This document shows positions 30,277 to 38,305 of a DNA stretch of 64,000 bases, one piece after another (position 1 is the first letter of the stretch; each line of letters opens with the position of its first letter). Both the position numbers and the translations under genes were made by a program. The stretch is from Prostheceraeus crozeri (lineage: Eukaryota; Platyhelminthes; Polycladida; Euryleptidae). Where the stretch lies: contig CAJQUW010005346.1 in assembly GCA_907163375.1 (NCBI GenBank), positions 124,001 through 188,000 of the forward strand, given 5' to 3'. Below the pieces are notes generated by a model. It worked only from the letters and a program-made list of their open reading frames with translations, did no database searches and was not told the origin of the DNA.

Positions 30277-31578
30277 TTACATGGCGTTCACCAAATTCAT
30301 GTAGCGTGCGTGGACGTCTGCATTTTGGTTTGTTAAGTGGGCAATAAACTCTTCCTTTTGAGTCAGCAAGTCACGCATGCTTTCTAATGTCTCATCCAAA
30401 TAGTCTCCATTGCCATCTGTACGATTGGGTTCATGAATGTGTTGATTAAATGCCTCTTCCAACACGTGCAAGATGCGTTTGCGAGCATTTAAATGACGTT
30501 CATGGAGACGAATAGAATCGTTCAACAGTTGAACAATGGCGCTGTTTTTCAAATTGTTCAGTTGAATAATGTACTCGTGGGAGTTGTCAATGACAGGTGA
30601 ATTGACTGGGTAAAACATTCTTTCCGCCACGGGGTGTGTGTCCATGGGTTGTTGAGTGGTTCCTACCCCCACTGAGTGTTGTTGTTGAGGGGTTCTTACC
30701 CCCACTGAGTGTTGTTGTTGAGGGGTTCCTACCGAGTGTTGTTGGAGAGGTTCTCTTGATTCTTGTACCTCTGGATTTCCCACTGTGTTCGACATGGCTT
30801 GGACATAACTGTTGTGATCATTGACCGGACCTGGGTAGTTATCAAATGTCACATGACTTAGTGTAGGTTGAATATTCTCTAACGATAGAGGACTCATATC
30901 AATCTCATTCGCAGCCATGGCTAACACATCTGGCGGCAATCGATTCTATTCTTCTTGTATTTGATGGACCGTATGGGTGGGATCCGGGGGAGCACCCACT
31001 CTGGCTCGATCTTCAACCATACTTTTCACGACAGCTTGCAGCATAGTGTGAGAAGGATCAGGTGTTGCTTGACGTGATGTTAAGGCGCGATGATCGGCTG
31101 GAGAGGGTCGAATGAGTGCTTCTAGACTATCGTCTGCATCCAAATCTGTATTCATAGGTTGAGGGGGTCGCAAGGGGGTTGCACGACGTGAGGCGGGTGA
31201 TAATTGTCGATCTTGTCCTGTCAACATAGATGACATCTTCAAAGAGGGTCTCGGAACATGCTGTTGAATAATATAGTTGAGTTTGCTCACATTTTCTCCC
31301 TCCATTCGCTTGTTTAAAATATGGGTATGTTGACGCGCAAATTGTTGAGCTGTCTTCCTATCCATCGTTCCATCGAGTGTTTCCCCGCATAGACATGCAT
31401 AGATGAACTCTTGAATTGCTTTTATCTCTTCTTTTGTCTTATATTTTAGATTGTGTGAATTATAAATATGCCTTCTCAGACGATCTTTTTGATAAGGGCA
31501 TTTACAGACAGGACATAGGGTTATTCTCAATTTTCGCAACGTCAATGTCTCTTCACTTTCACGCGTTCCTCCCTTCAT
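30277..31578 (-). pseudogene. zinc-finger (module B) protein with nonsense mutation
   Basis: Starting at MKGGTRESEE (31578), the protein has a CPVC ... H ... H finger (YQKDRLRRHIYNSH), then FIYACLCGETL and QFARQHTHIL. This block is also present in the element's right-end zinc-finger protein. A disordered proline/threonine-rich middle follows, then glutamine/histidine repeats (QQQHSVGV) and a coiled-coil-like end (LNDSIRLHERHLNARKRIL). An in-frame TAG at 30946-30948 replaces a TTG seen in element 2. Element 2 instead has a frameshift elsewhere in the gene. The gene is probably a DNA-binding or structural protein. Confidence 0.7.
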
Positions 31579-31609
31579 GATTGATTTCTGTTGTGTGTTC
31601 CTGTGCATG

Positions 31610-31618
31610 CTTAAATAC
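31610..31618 (-). promoter_or_regulatory. late-type motif before the module B gene
   Basis: TATTTAAGC on the minus strand, 31 nt before ATG 31578. In element 2 the corresponding bases read TATTGAAGC. Confidence 0.35.
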
Positions 31619-31729
31619 ATTCGTTGGCCATTGAAACAAAATACTGAAATGAGCACAGATACGATTCAATGTCTCTTTGATATAAATAAGACTTGCTGCT
31701 GAAATCACACGTTTATGATACAGCTCTTG

Positions 31730-31957
31730 TCAATATGTCAAATGTTTCTCATTCATAAACCTCCATAGTGTGTCCTCATACAAATCGTCATCCTCAAAAA
31801 TAGCCATGAGTAAATACACACGTCCCACGATGGAATAGCGGTCATTCAGTACCAATTGATTCAAATAGACGGTGGACGTGTCGGTAAACTCTTCTAATGT
31901 GGGGATATCATTGCCTCGGATGCGTTCATCGAACCAAAAATCAATAAGGATCTTCAT
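31730..31957 (-). pseudogene. unknown protein, truncated by nonsense mutation
   Basis: MKILIDFWFDERIRGND starts a frame that in element 2 runs 132 residues but here ends after 75 at a TGA (31730-31732) where element 2 has TTA. It is acidic and helical with no recognised domain. The start is conserved in both copies. The complete version would overlap the start of the module B gene by about 20 bp. Confidence 0.6.
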
Positions 31958-32091
31958 CCGCGCTTAGTGCGAAGGAGTGGTCGAACTTTCTGTGGGCGTG
32001 ATGTCCATCTTCCACAAGATCGTCTTTTTCGAGGGTGTCTTGTCCGAATAGGGCGATGTCGTCTTTTTCGATAATAGGGTAGGAGTAACAT
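31954..32091 (-). CDS. arginine-rich mini-protein, 45 aa
   Basis: A small frame beginning MLLLPYYRKRRHRPIR, with more than a third arginine/lysine. The element 2 version (60611-60760, 49 aa) keeps the start and the basic core, with a one-base indel changing the C-terminus. A TTTAAGTTAT motif lies 28 nt before the ATG in both copies, which supports a real gene. Composition suggests a DNA-condensing core peptide. It overlaps the next gene's ATG as ATGA here. Confidence 0.55.
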   Translation of the reverse strand: MLLLPYYRKRRHRPIRTRHPRKRRSCGRWTSRPQKVRPLLRTKRG

Positions 32092-32119
32092 GATCTTATT
32101 TGAGAGAGTGTGACGATCC

Positions 32120-32129
32120 ATAACTTAAA
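32120..32129 (-). promoter_or_regulatory. late-type motif before the arginine-rich mini-gene
   Basis: TTTAAGTTAT on the minus strand, 28 nt before ATG 32091; conserved at 60573-60582. Confidence 0.5.
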
Positions 32130-32282
32130 TAGTCACTCATCGCGGTGAGTATGCGTACAATCTCTCTCAGAAGAAAAAGGAGTACAAGTAGCATGTTTTT
32201 CCAAATCTATCAACCCCAATAGCAGAATGCTTATAATATGGAAAAGCAACATGATTCATACAACGACATTCTTTTTTCATAC

Positions 32283-32678
32283 TTAGTCTGCGTCGCTTAC
32301 ATATTCTTCTTCTGATGTCCATCCAACAGAGATATATTCAAAATTAAACGTTATACAATAGACACCAAGAATCTCTTTGTTATCTTTGTCCATAAATTCA
32401 TAGTCCCATACGTTCTTTAGTGAGGCTAAATAGTCATCCATTTCTTCGACGTCACTTTCATAATAACGTTCACTAGCGCCCATCAATGGTGGAGAACCAT
32501 TTCTTTTATATTCATAAATCATGAATGTATCCATGGAGAGTTCACATTCAGGCTTCACTTTGATCTTCTCCTTCACATAGGGAATCACTTTCTCCAACAT
32601 CGCGTGCGGTTGACATGTCGTTTTCGGGTAAATAATGAGCTGATTTGGATAGGTGTACACGTGAAAGTCTTCCATCAT
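32283..32678 (-). CDS. unknown acidic protein, 131 aa
   Basis: Intact and close to the element 2 copy. Begins MMEDFHVYTYPNQLIIYP, with a beta-rich look (GVYCITFNFEYISVGW) and an acidic end (EEEYVSDAD). No family recognised. Start supported by ACTAGGTA 28 nt upstream. Confidence 0.7.
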   Translation of the reverse strand: MMEDFHVYTYPNQLIIYPKTTCQPHAMLEKVIPYVKEKIKVKPECELSMDTFMIYEYKRNGSPPLMGASERYYESDVEEMDDYLASLKNVWDYEFMDKDNKEILGVYCITFNFEYISVGWTSEEEYVSDAD

Positions 32679-32706
32679 GTATGTGTCTTGATCGTTTCTC
32701 CATTTT

Positions 32707-32714
32707 TACCTAGT
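32707..32714 (-). promoter_or_regulatory. late-type motif before the acidic 131-aa gene
   Basis: ACTAGGTA on the minus strand, 28 nt before ATG 32678. Confidence 0.5.
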
Positions 32715-32727
32715 TCTCCAATCGATA

Positions 32728-32867
32728 GGTGCTCCGATATGAAATGCTCCGTTCTGTGCTCCGATATGGAATGGGGCACACACAATGCTCTGTTCTGTGC
32801 TCCGAACATGGAATGGGGCACACCCAATTCTCGGAGCAGGGGATGGGATATTTGCAAAACTATAAAG
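32728..32867 (+). promoter_or_regulatory. GGAGCAC-type promoter of the proline-rich gene
   Basis: Repeated TGCTCCGATATG, TGCTCCGAACATGG and TCGGAGCAGG words with intervening ATGGAATGGGGCACAC repeats, ending in TATAAAG (32861-32867). The proline-rich gene starts at 32917. It lies back to back with a late-motif gene on the other strand, so the two promoter types share one gap. Confidence 0.6.
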
Positions 32868-32916
32868 CCAAGTCGAAAATGTTCCACCTTCATAACACTC
32901 GCGAACATACAAGAGG

Positions 32917-33438
32917 ATGGTCGATCTCAGCGGAATAAGGGTTCGGAACGCATTGGAAGAAGAGACGATTGTGATCCCAGACACTCCACCACCGACCCCA
33001 GGAAGTCCGCTACCTTCCTCACCAGCCAGCCCACTACCTTCATTAGCAGCCAATTCAGAAGACGATTTCCCAACGGATCTCCCATCCCACTGGGGTTCCA
33101 TTCCTGATCCCGATGGACCATATTCCCTACCTCCGACGCCACCCACCATCGATGGACCTTACGTGTTGCCACCGTCACCTACCTTGACAACAGATCTCGA
33201 ACCACCAAGTCTGTTCATTATATATCGGGCACTTGACTCAATTAAGGAGAATCTTCCTCCTAGCTCCGATGACTATCTTGAACTCGATCTTCGACCCACT
33301 CAACGTCCCTTTCGCGAACCTCTTACGGATATCAGCAGTAGATTCAATCGTCGCACTAAATTGGAACTCATTGACGAAGCTATCGCCAACTTGGATACAG
33401 TGGACTTTATAAGTGAAGTCAGTGACTGGGTTTTTTAA
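32917..33438 (+). CDS. proline-rich acidic disordered protein
   Basis: 173 residues. The first ~110 are disordered with PPPTPGSPLPSSPASPLPS and DGPYSLPPTPPTIDGPY repeats. Then comes a more ordered acidic tail ending in SDWVF. Element 2 retains both the proline-rich part and a DDWVF ending, but frameshifted. It is the only plus-strand gene in the right part of element 1 and has an early-type promoter. Small disordered acidic early proteins often act as transcriptional or cell-cycle hubs in DNA viruses; no LxCxE was seen, so the role is open. AATAAA follows at 33472-33477. Confidence 0.65.
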   Translation: MVDLSGIRVRNALEEETIVIPDTPPPTPGSPLPSSPASPLPSLAANSEDDFPTDLPSHWGSIPDPDGPYSLPPTPPTIDGPYVLPPSPTLTTDLEPPSLFIIYRALDSIKENLPPSSDDYLELDLRPTQRPFREPLTDISSRFNRRTKLELIDEAIANLDTVDFISEVSDWVF

Positions 33439-33471
33439 ATGTAATCATTCTTTCTATCTTGATTTCTTCTC

Positions 33472-33477
33472 AATAAA
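33472..33477 (+). terminator. polyadenylation signal AATAAA
   Basis: AATAAA about 35 nt after the stop of the proline-rich gene. Confidence 0.6.
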
Positions 33478-33779
33478 CATACATGGTAAGCTATGATTAT
33501 TTTTATTCAAGGGTGAAATGGGTTATAGGACATATCATGATAGAAGTTAAAATTAATGTTAAAGATTGAATTTTAAGATTGGAAATCGTTCATAAAATTT
33601 ACACGTTAGCATTCATAAAATTGACAGTGCTATCATTCCCAAGTCAATGATTATCAAAAATAACAGGTCATTGGAATAACATTTATTATAGAGATGCACT
33701 GTCTTGAGTTATTACACAACGTGCATTATTCTTGCACAAGGTACGATGTTCGGCATAGTCACTGAAGTTACAATAATGA

Positions 33780-33793
33780 ACAATGTAAGACTT
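33780..33793. repeat. left 14-bp target duplication of the hairpin insertion
   Basis: ACAATGTAAGACTT here and again at 34206-34219. Element 2 has a single closely similar site in the exonuclease frame (58954-58967). Confidence 0.8.
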
Positions 33794-34205
33794 ATAACGA
33801 ATCCTGCACAGTACTACCGCAAAAGTCAAAACTATAACAGTACGCGAGGCGCCTTTCGACCGAATCGCTCGGACATCATCAGGCGTATGATTTATTCATG
33901 TCGTAACATTCAATTTAGAAATGGGAATACATAATACATCAATGAGTCATTTGATCAATTCATTCCATGCTTGGCCGATGTCATGGCACCTGTTGTAGCC
34001 CCCTAATCTGTGCGTCCAAATTGCCTCCTTCACTCGTCTCTTCCCTGTCATTTCTAAATTGAATGTTACGACATGAATAAATCATACGCCTGATGATGTC
34101 CGAGCGATTCGGTCGAAAGGCGCCTCGCGTACTGTTATAGTTTTGACTTTTGCGGTGGTACTGTCCAGGATTCGTTATAATTTACAATGACCACGCTGAA
34201 TGAGT
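33794..34205. mobile_element. 412-bp hairpin insertion in the exonuclease gene
   Basis: Two ~130-bp arms (33794-33923 and 34049-34178) are near-perfect inverted repeats starting ATAACGAATCCTG, around a ~125-bp loop, followed by 27 bp. The insert is bracketed by a 14-bp duplication and is missing from element 2. No ORF, so it is a non-autonomous foldback-type element. The 27-bp asymmetry beyond the right arm is unexplained. Confidence 0.8.
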
Positions 34206-35113
34206 ACAATGTAAGACTTGTGGAGTTGTCCATTGTCCACCGTGGTTGATTCATGCATCACAGTGATGTGGTCAATCTTGGTCCAGGCCCATGCAGCTTC
34301 ACAGGAATCATAATTTAAATACAGCGTATGCACATAAAGTCGATAGTGTAGTTCAAAGCAATAATGAAGGAGAATCTCGACCACATCTGACAGCGCACAG
34401 TGGTACCCATACTGTACTTTGGCAGCTTGAGTTTCTGTAAGTGCTTTCCCTCGGCGTAAATGTAACAGAGCTCGACGGTACGCTTCTTTCCCTTCATACT
34501 GGGAATGATTCATCCAGTGACATCCGCGACGCATATGTTCCTTATAGCCAAGTCTATACAGTTCACTATCCCGCATACATGAGGCGAATATATTCCAATG
34601 AGAGTCAATGCGTTGAGACCATTCGGGGACGGAAATACTATCCATGGTCACTTTTTCCAAGAGTTTTATGCTTTTCAACCAAGCTCTTTCCATCTCCGAT
34701 AATCCATTCCCTACAATCAGTTCCGCATCTCCATACTCGCGTGTCATTTCATGGACCCAGCAATTAAAACGGTGAATAATCACACTCTCTTCTGCACCAC
34801 ATTTCCCAATCACACGTGGGTTGAGGCCATGAATAAATTGAGTCGCAAAAACATCACACACCGATGTCTCATGATTGATAAAGTCATGGAAGCGCGATGT
34901 AATGGACACATATCCACTCGGTTTATCGTCTCTGGGCGTATAATGACACCAAATGGCAGCAACTTCCTGCATGGGATCTCCTTCCGTATCAAATACGATG
35001 AAATTGCGCACCGGCTTCTTCTGCTCCACCCACCATTGTTGTACTTTAGGATGATCAAATGTAATGGTATAAGAACCTTGCATGAGCTCGCCCAAATGCT
35101 GAATCCGACGCAT
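34175..35113 (-). pseudogene. DEDDh-type 3'-5' exonuclease-like, C-terminus disrupted
   Basis: VRNFIVFDTEGDPMQEVAA gives a DxE Exo I motif near residues 41-43. VGNGLSEMERAWLKS fits an Exo II region, with Glu where Asp is usual. YGYHCALSDVVEILLHY has the HxxxxD Exo III signature. The fold call (DnaQ/TREX-like) is from these motifs only. In element 2 the gene runs on past SYIV for another ~30 residues; here the hairpin insertion replaces that tail with nine foreign residues. A TATA box (35146-35153) and no late motif suggest early expression. Confidence 0.6.
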
Positions 35114-35145
35114 CGTGAAATGAATCTCACCTTGTGTGTCTCGAC

Positions 35146-35153
35146 TTATATAC
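35146..35153 (-). promoter_or_regulatory. TATA box of the exonuclease-like gene
   Basis: GTATATAA on the minus strand, about 32 nt before ATG 35113; the same sequence precedes the copy at 58059. Confidence 0.6.
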
Positions 35154-35185
35154 CCGTCCCTAGGGTGGTGTACAACATGATTGGT

Positions 35186-35455
35186 TTAGCGATGATGACG
35201 TCTCCTTCGACGTTTTCCTCCTGACATTTTATTCGCTATAGCACTTGCGCCTGCGGCACCGGCTGCACCCGCTGCTCCCAACGCTGCAGCTTTCCCTGCG
35301 GCAATAAGTGCAGGGACGAGGGGGAGTAAAAATGGGAGGATACCTCCTCTTTGTTTACGACTTCCGCGGTAGATTCCACCCTTTTGTCTTCGACTACCAC
35401 GGTAAATGCCCCCTTTTTGACGACGGCTTCCGCGATAAATACCTCCACGTTGCAT
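35186..35455 (-). CDS. pX-like core protein with GGIYRGS repeats
   Basis: 89 residues. About three tandem copies of a QKGGIYRGSRR unit, then RGGILPFLLPLVPALIAAG, an alanine/glycine-rich hydrophobic segment, and a terminal GGKRRRRRHHR. A basic repeat region followed by RGGILP and a small-residue hydrophobic stretch resembles the adenovirus pX/mu precursor type seen in adintoviruses. It would condense DNA or act on membranes after protease cleavage. Element 2 has fewer repeat units. Confidence 0.7.
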   Translation of the reverse strand: MQRGGIYRGSRRQKGGIYRGSRRQKGGIYRGSRKQRGGILPFLLPLVPALIAAGKAAALGAAGAAGAAGASAIANKMSGGKRRRRRHHR

Positions 35456-35481
35456 GATTACCGTGATAGGCTAGATGTCCC

Positions 35482-35489
35482 TACTTAGT
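35482..35489 (-). promoter_or_regulatory. late-type motif before the pX-like gene
   Basis: ACTAAGTA on the minus strand, 26 nt before ATG 35455, overlapping the TAA of the preceding gene. Confidence 0.55.
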
Positions 35490-35766
35490 TCTTCATTAAT
35501 AGTTTCCCTAACGTCTTTAGCTTTCCCAACTTGTTCCTAATTAGATCGTGTTTCAACCGTTGCCATTCTTCCTTTATCATTTGATTATTGGATTTATAAC
35601 GTGGTCGCCACGCTGCTGGCAACAACGTATTGCCCAAATGACGTCGAATCAATTCGCCTTTATGTCTCTGAAAAGCTTCACGTCCTCTACGATGCATTTG
35701 AGATTTTATATACCGTTTCACATGTCTTACAGTTCCTCCTCTCTGGCGTCGTTTACGGCGTGTCAT
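35485..35766 (-). CDS. basic core protein, 93 aa
   Basis: Begins MTRRKRRQRGGTVRHVKR and stays strongly basic and helical to the end (KLKTLGKLLMKN). The protein appears identical in element 2, suggesting constraint or recent copying. Composition and late motif point to a DNA-binding virion core protein; no specific family is assigned. Confidence 0.7.
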   Translation of the reverse strand: MTRRKRRQRGGTVRHVKRYIKSQMHRRGREAFQRHKGELIRRHLGNTLLPAAWRPRYKSNNQMIKEEWQRLKHDLIRNKLGKLKTLGKLLMKN

Positions 35767-35790
35767 GATTAATGTTTACGCTTCCCAATC

Positions 35791-35800
35791 ATAACTTAGT
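35791..35800 (-). promoter_or_regulatory. late-type motif before the basic core gene
   Basis: ACTAAGTTAT on the minus strand, 24 nt before ATG 35766. Confidence 0.55.
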
Positions 35801-35828
35801 CACAACAATAGGAGAATGATCACTACAT

Positions 35829-36743
35829 TTATTCATCATCCAAATCTACATTATACGTGAACCAATTCAATTGGTTCTTCAAAACAATGGGTTTCAGAGG
35901 TCTCCCTCGTTTCTTACTAAAGTCAAATAAATATTTGCGTGGGTCCCGATTTCTATTCTCTGGTCGAAGCGAGGCTTGGGGGACACTATTCACTTCCTTG
36001 GGCGGATTCGGTTGACTCTCATATATCCGTTTCAAATTTTCGCGCTGATTTCTCCAAATTTTCTTGCCCATATGCTCCTTATGCAGCGAGACAAATTGAC
36101 GGACCTTCTCTTCCTCCACGTCACGGTGCAGCATCTCACCACAGACACACATATAGACAAAGTTGTCGCATGCCTCATTCGTCTTGCTCCATGTCGGATT
36201 CCTTCCACGCACCTCCTTATGATGTCTGCAAACATGTTCCCATAAGAAGAGTGCTTGGTACATGTTATGACACCAGGGACAGCGCGCCAACTTCACTTTT
36301 GACAAGTCGTACGGATATGAATTCGTACTCTCCGACTCCACTGGGCGATTCGGGTCCAAGGGTTCGGTGGGCATATACATGCTCAAATAGGGACATAAAT
36401 GTTCATTCCATTCATTCTCCTCCTCCTGTATCTTCTCATCACAGTACCTGCACCGACCCACACATGGGTGTTTATGGTAAGCTTCCATATTATAGTCTTG
36501 TTTGCAAAGCATACAGGTGAACTCACTCTCCTTGTCGCCCCAATAACCCCTATCCAGTGAGCACTGATGATCGGTAGTCCACCATTTCCCACAACGATCG
36601 CAATACTCCTTCCCTATCTGCTTGCGTCCATGACGGATGCATTGTGAAAACAGTCGGAAGCGTTTATTGCAAAACTCGCACTCATAATAGGGTTGAGGGC
36701 GGGGGCGGACTGTGGTTCGCCTCTTCTTTGTTGGTGGCTCCAT
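35829..36743 (-). CDS. double-module zinc-finger protein (A and B)
   Basis: 304 residues from MEPPTKKRRTTVRPR, a nuclear-signal-like start. Module A (residues ~19-120) has YECEFCNKRF, YCDRCGKWW, FTCMLCKQDY and EAYHKHPCVGRCRYCD, and ends EWNEHLCPYL. The same cysteine/histidine pattern opens the polB protein at the other end of the element. Module B (RCPWCHNMYQ ... VCRHH, FVYMCVCGEML, QFVSLHKEH) is shared with the 30277-31578 gene. It probably binds DNA, perhaps element ends or promoters; that role is inference. Longer upstream codons overlap the neighbour and are unlikely. Confidence 0.8.
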   Translation of the reverse strand: MEPPTKKRRTTVRPRPQPYYECEFCNKRFRLFSQCIRHGRKQIGKEYCDRCGKWWTTDHQCSLDRGYWGDKESEFTCMLCKQDYNMEAYHKHPCVGRCRYCDEKIQEEENEWNEHLCPYLSMYMPTEPLDPNRPVESESTNSYPYDLSKVKLARCPWCHNMYQALFLWEHVCRHHKEVRGRNPTWSKTNEACDNFVYMCVCGEMLHRDVEEEKVRQFVSLHKEHMGKKIWRNQRENLKRIYESQPNPPKEVNSVPQASLRPENRNRDPRKYLFDFSKKRGRPLKPIVLKNQLNWFTYNVDLDDE

Positions 36744-36768
36744 TATATCGTGGTTCAGATAATGTATC

Positions 36769-37194
36769 TTACGTAAACAATGAACCAAACCCAATGTCAA
36801 TCTGCATACACAAGATTCCTCCAAAATAACGACACTCCAATTGAGAACGTAACTTCTTCTGCAACGAATCAATCAGTTCTTCCACGTCCCAATCGTCACC
36901 AATGTTCAAATAGCGATAGGACACGTCCAGTGCACCTTTGGGGAACTTTGTAGATGTTCGAATATCAAACAAGAAGCGCGGTCCATACAGTATTACATTC
37001 AGCAACTGAATACGAAGCTCTGCAATAATCTTCTCTAACGACACACTCTTCTCCTTTGTCGGAATAATATACAGTGTATTACAGTCTCGTTCCACAATAA
37101 AGTCTTTCGATGAATAAGGTGTATAGGATATCTCCTCATTGGGATGACGTGTCTCAGCCAGAGGGCGTAATCTACCCGTTAATGTTGTCGACAT
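36769..37194 (-). CDS. unknown TIR-promoter protein, 141 aa
   Basis: First gene inward from the right TIR. I start it at MSTTLTGRLRPLAETRH (37194) because the longer frame would begin upstream of the TATA box. Mixed alpha/beta look (LYIIPTKEKSVSLEKIIAEL, FLFDIRTSTKFP). No family recognised. It shares the duplicated promoter with polB, so it should be an early gene. Closely similar in element 2. Confidence 0.7.
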   Translation of the reverse strand: MSTTLTGRLRPLAETRHPNEEISYTPYSSKDFIVERDCNTLYIIPTKEKSVSLEKIIAELRIQLLNVILYGPRFLFDIRTSTKFPKGALDVSYRYLNIGDDWDVEELIDSLQKKLRSQLECRYFGGILCMQIDIGFGSLFT

Positions 37195-37197
37195 ATG

Positions 37198-37418
37198 ATG
37201 AGAATGATTTTCTCTGGCAGCGCCTTCCTTATATACCGTGCGGTGACTCATCACACGTGCTCGGCGCCGCGTGCTCCGATTGGTGCTCCGTGCTCATACC
37301 CCAAGTGCGCCGATGTGTGGGCGTGTGCTCCGTGCTCTGATGCGTGGGCGTGTGCTCCGATAAAAGTACACATGTTCTGAAGGTCAAATGCGGCGGAAAG
37401 GGGCTAGAATTTGCTACT
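37198..37418 (-). repeat. right terminal inverted repeat of element 1
   Basis: Mirror of 12069-12289, with the same GGAGCAC array, E-box, AP-1 site and TATA box pointing inward. Confidence 0.95.
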
Positions 37419-37424
37419 CATGTG
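37419..37424. repeat. right target-site duplication CATGTG
   Basis: Matches 12063-12068 exactly. Confidence 0.93.
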
Positions 37425-38270
37425 CTCTTGACAGTCGATGGTAGAGCAGTGTCTGAAGTTAGCGGCATGCGATCAATTTTGATTGACATCGTACGTTGTC
37501 AACCCCTGCTGGCTTTGATTACTCCGGCCGGTTTCAGCCCTGACTCATTTATATTATTTATATTGATAGAATTTTCTAGCAATGCATTCCCAATTTAATG
37601 TGTATTTAACTAACTTTTGTAAAATGCCTTAAAAGTAGGTTTCGTTATAGATCGCAGATTTCCTTTGTTAAGACTGGCCACTTTGGCAATGTTTTCCACG
37701 GTTTTTATGCAAGTATTTGAGCATTCCGAAATCTTGCTCCTGTGCAGAGTTGTGGGTACAATTTTTGTGCATGGTTTATATTTCTTAAAACTATATTTAT
37801 CACTGTTCTAAACTTGCGGAAAAGCCCTAAGCATGCTAGTATGTTTAAATGAAAACAGAATATTTTGGAAATCGTAAAAACAACCACAGTTTAAAATTTT
37901 GGTTAAGCATCGTTTTTGATAACAAATGTGCACATTCAGCATCTGCTTTTGGTTTCATCTTTTGTTAAAAAAAGAAGTTGCAGAGGCCTGCTCCTCACAG
38001 CAGGCCTATTATCATTTCAATGATTCTGATTTCTGTAGTAACCTACTATAGAATTAGCTGATCACAAAGCTAATCATATCCATGATGTGGCCCACTACTA
38101 GAACCGTTTTTAACACCTTTGAGGTGGATGATTCGCATGCAACATGCAAAACTTGCAAGTCATGGCATACATGTATACATGTACATTTGAAAAATTTCTC
38201 TTCTTTGTCCATGACTCGGTCTCCTACGAAATTTGTTTTATGACTAGCTAGCAGTTTTTCTACTTAAAGC
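37425..38270. other. unassigned sequence between two transposons
   Basis: No gene or repeat recognised between the Maverick and the 4.2-kb DNA transposon. Confidence 0.4.
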
Positions 38271-38274
38271 ACAT
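38271..38274. repeat. left 4-bp target duplication ACAT
   Basis: ACAT precedes the CGACAGCC terminus, and the same four bases follow the right terminus at 42452-42455. Chance matches of 4 bp are not rare, but the position is exact. Confidence 0.65.
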
Positions 38275-38305
38275 CGACAGCCTTATGCAAAAATGGCCTA
38301 ACTGC
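38275..38305 (+). repeat. left TIR of the DNA transposon
   Basis: 31 bp beginning CGACAGCCTTATGCAAAAAT; pairs with 42421-42451 with one A/T mismatch. Confidence 0.85.

Larger units (their letters stand above)
12069..37418. mobile_element. Maverick/Polinton element 1, complete, 25.35 kb
   Basis: The element is bounded by 221-bp terminal inverted repeats that I read as 220/221 identical, starting AGTAGC and ending GCTACT, inside a perfect 6-bp target duplication. It encodes DNA polymerase B, integrase, packaging ATPase, cysteine protease, major and minor capsid proteins and core-like proteins, which is the diagnostic virus-like Polinton set (adintovirus-like organisation). The left quarter is transcribed rightward (polB, TBP-like, UBA-RING), and nearly all the rest leftward. 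It is an endogenous, decaying copy: polB, the protease, a core gene, the large penton-like gene, a zinc-finger gene and the exonuclease are damaged. Confidence 0.96.
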
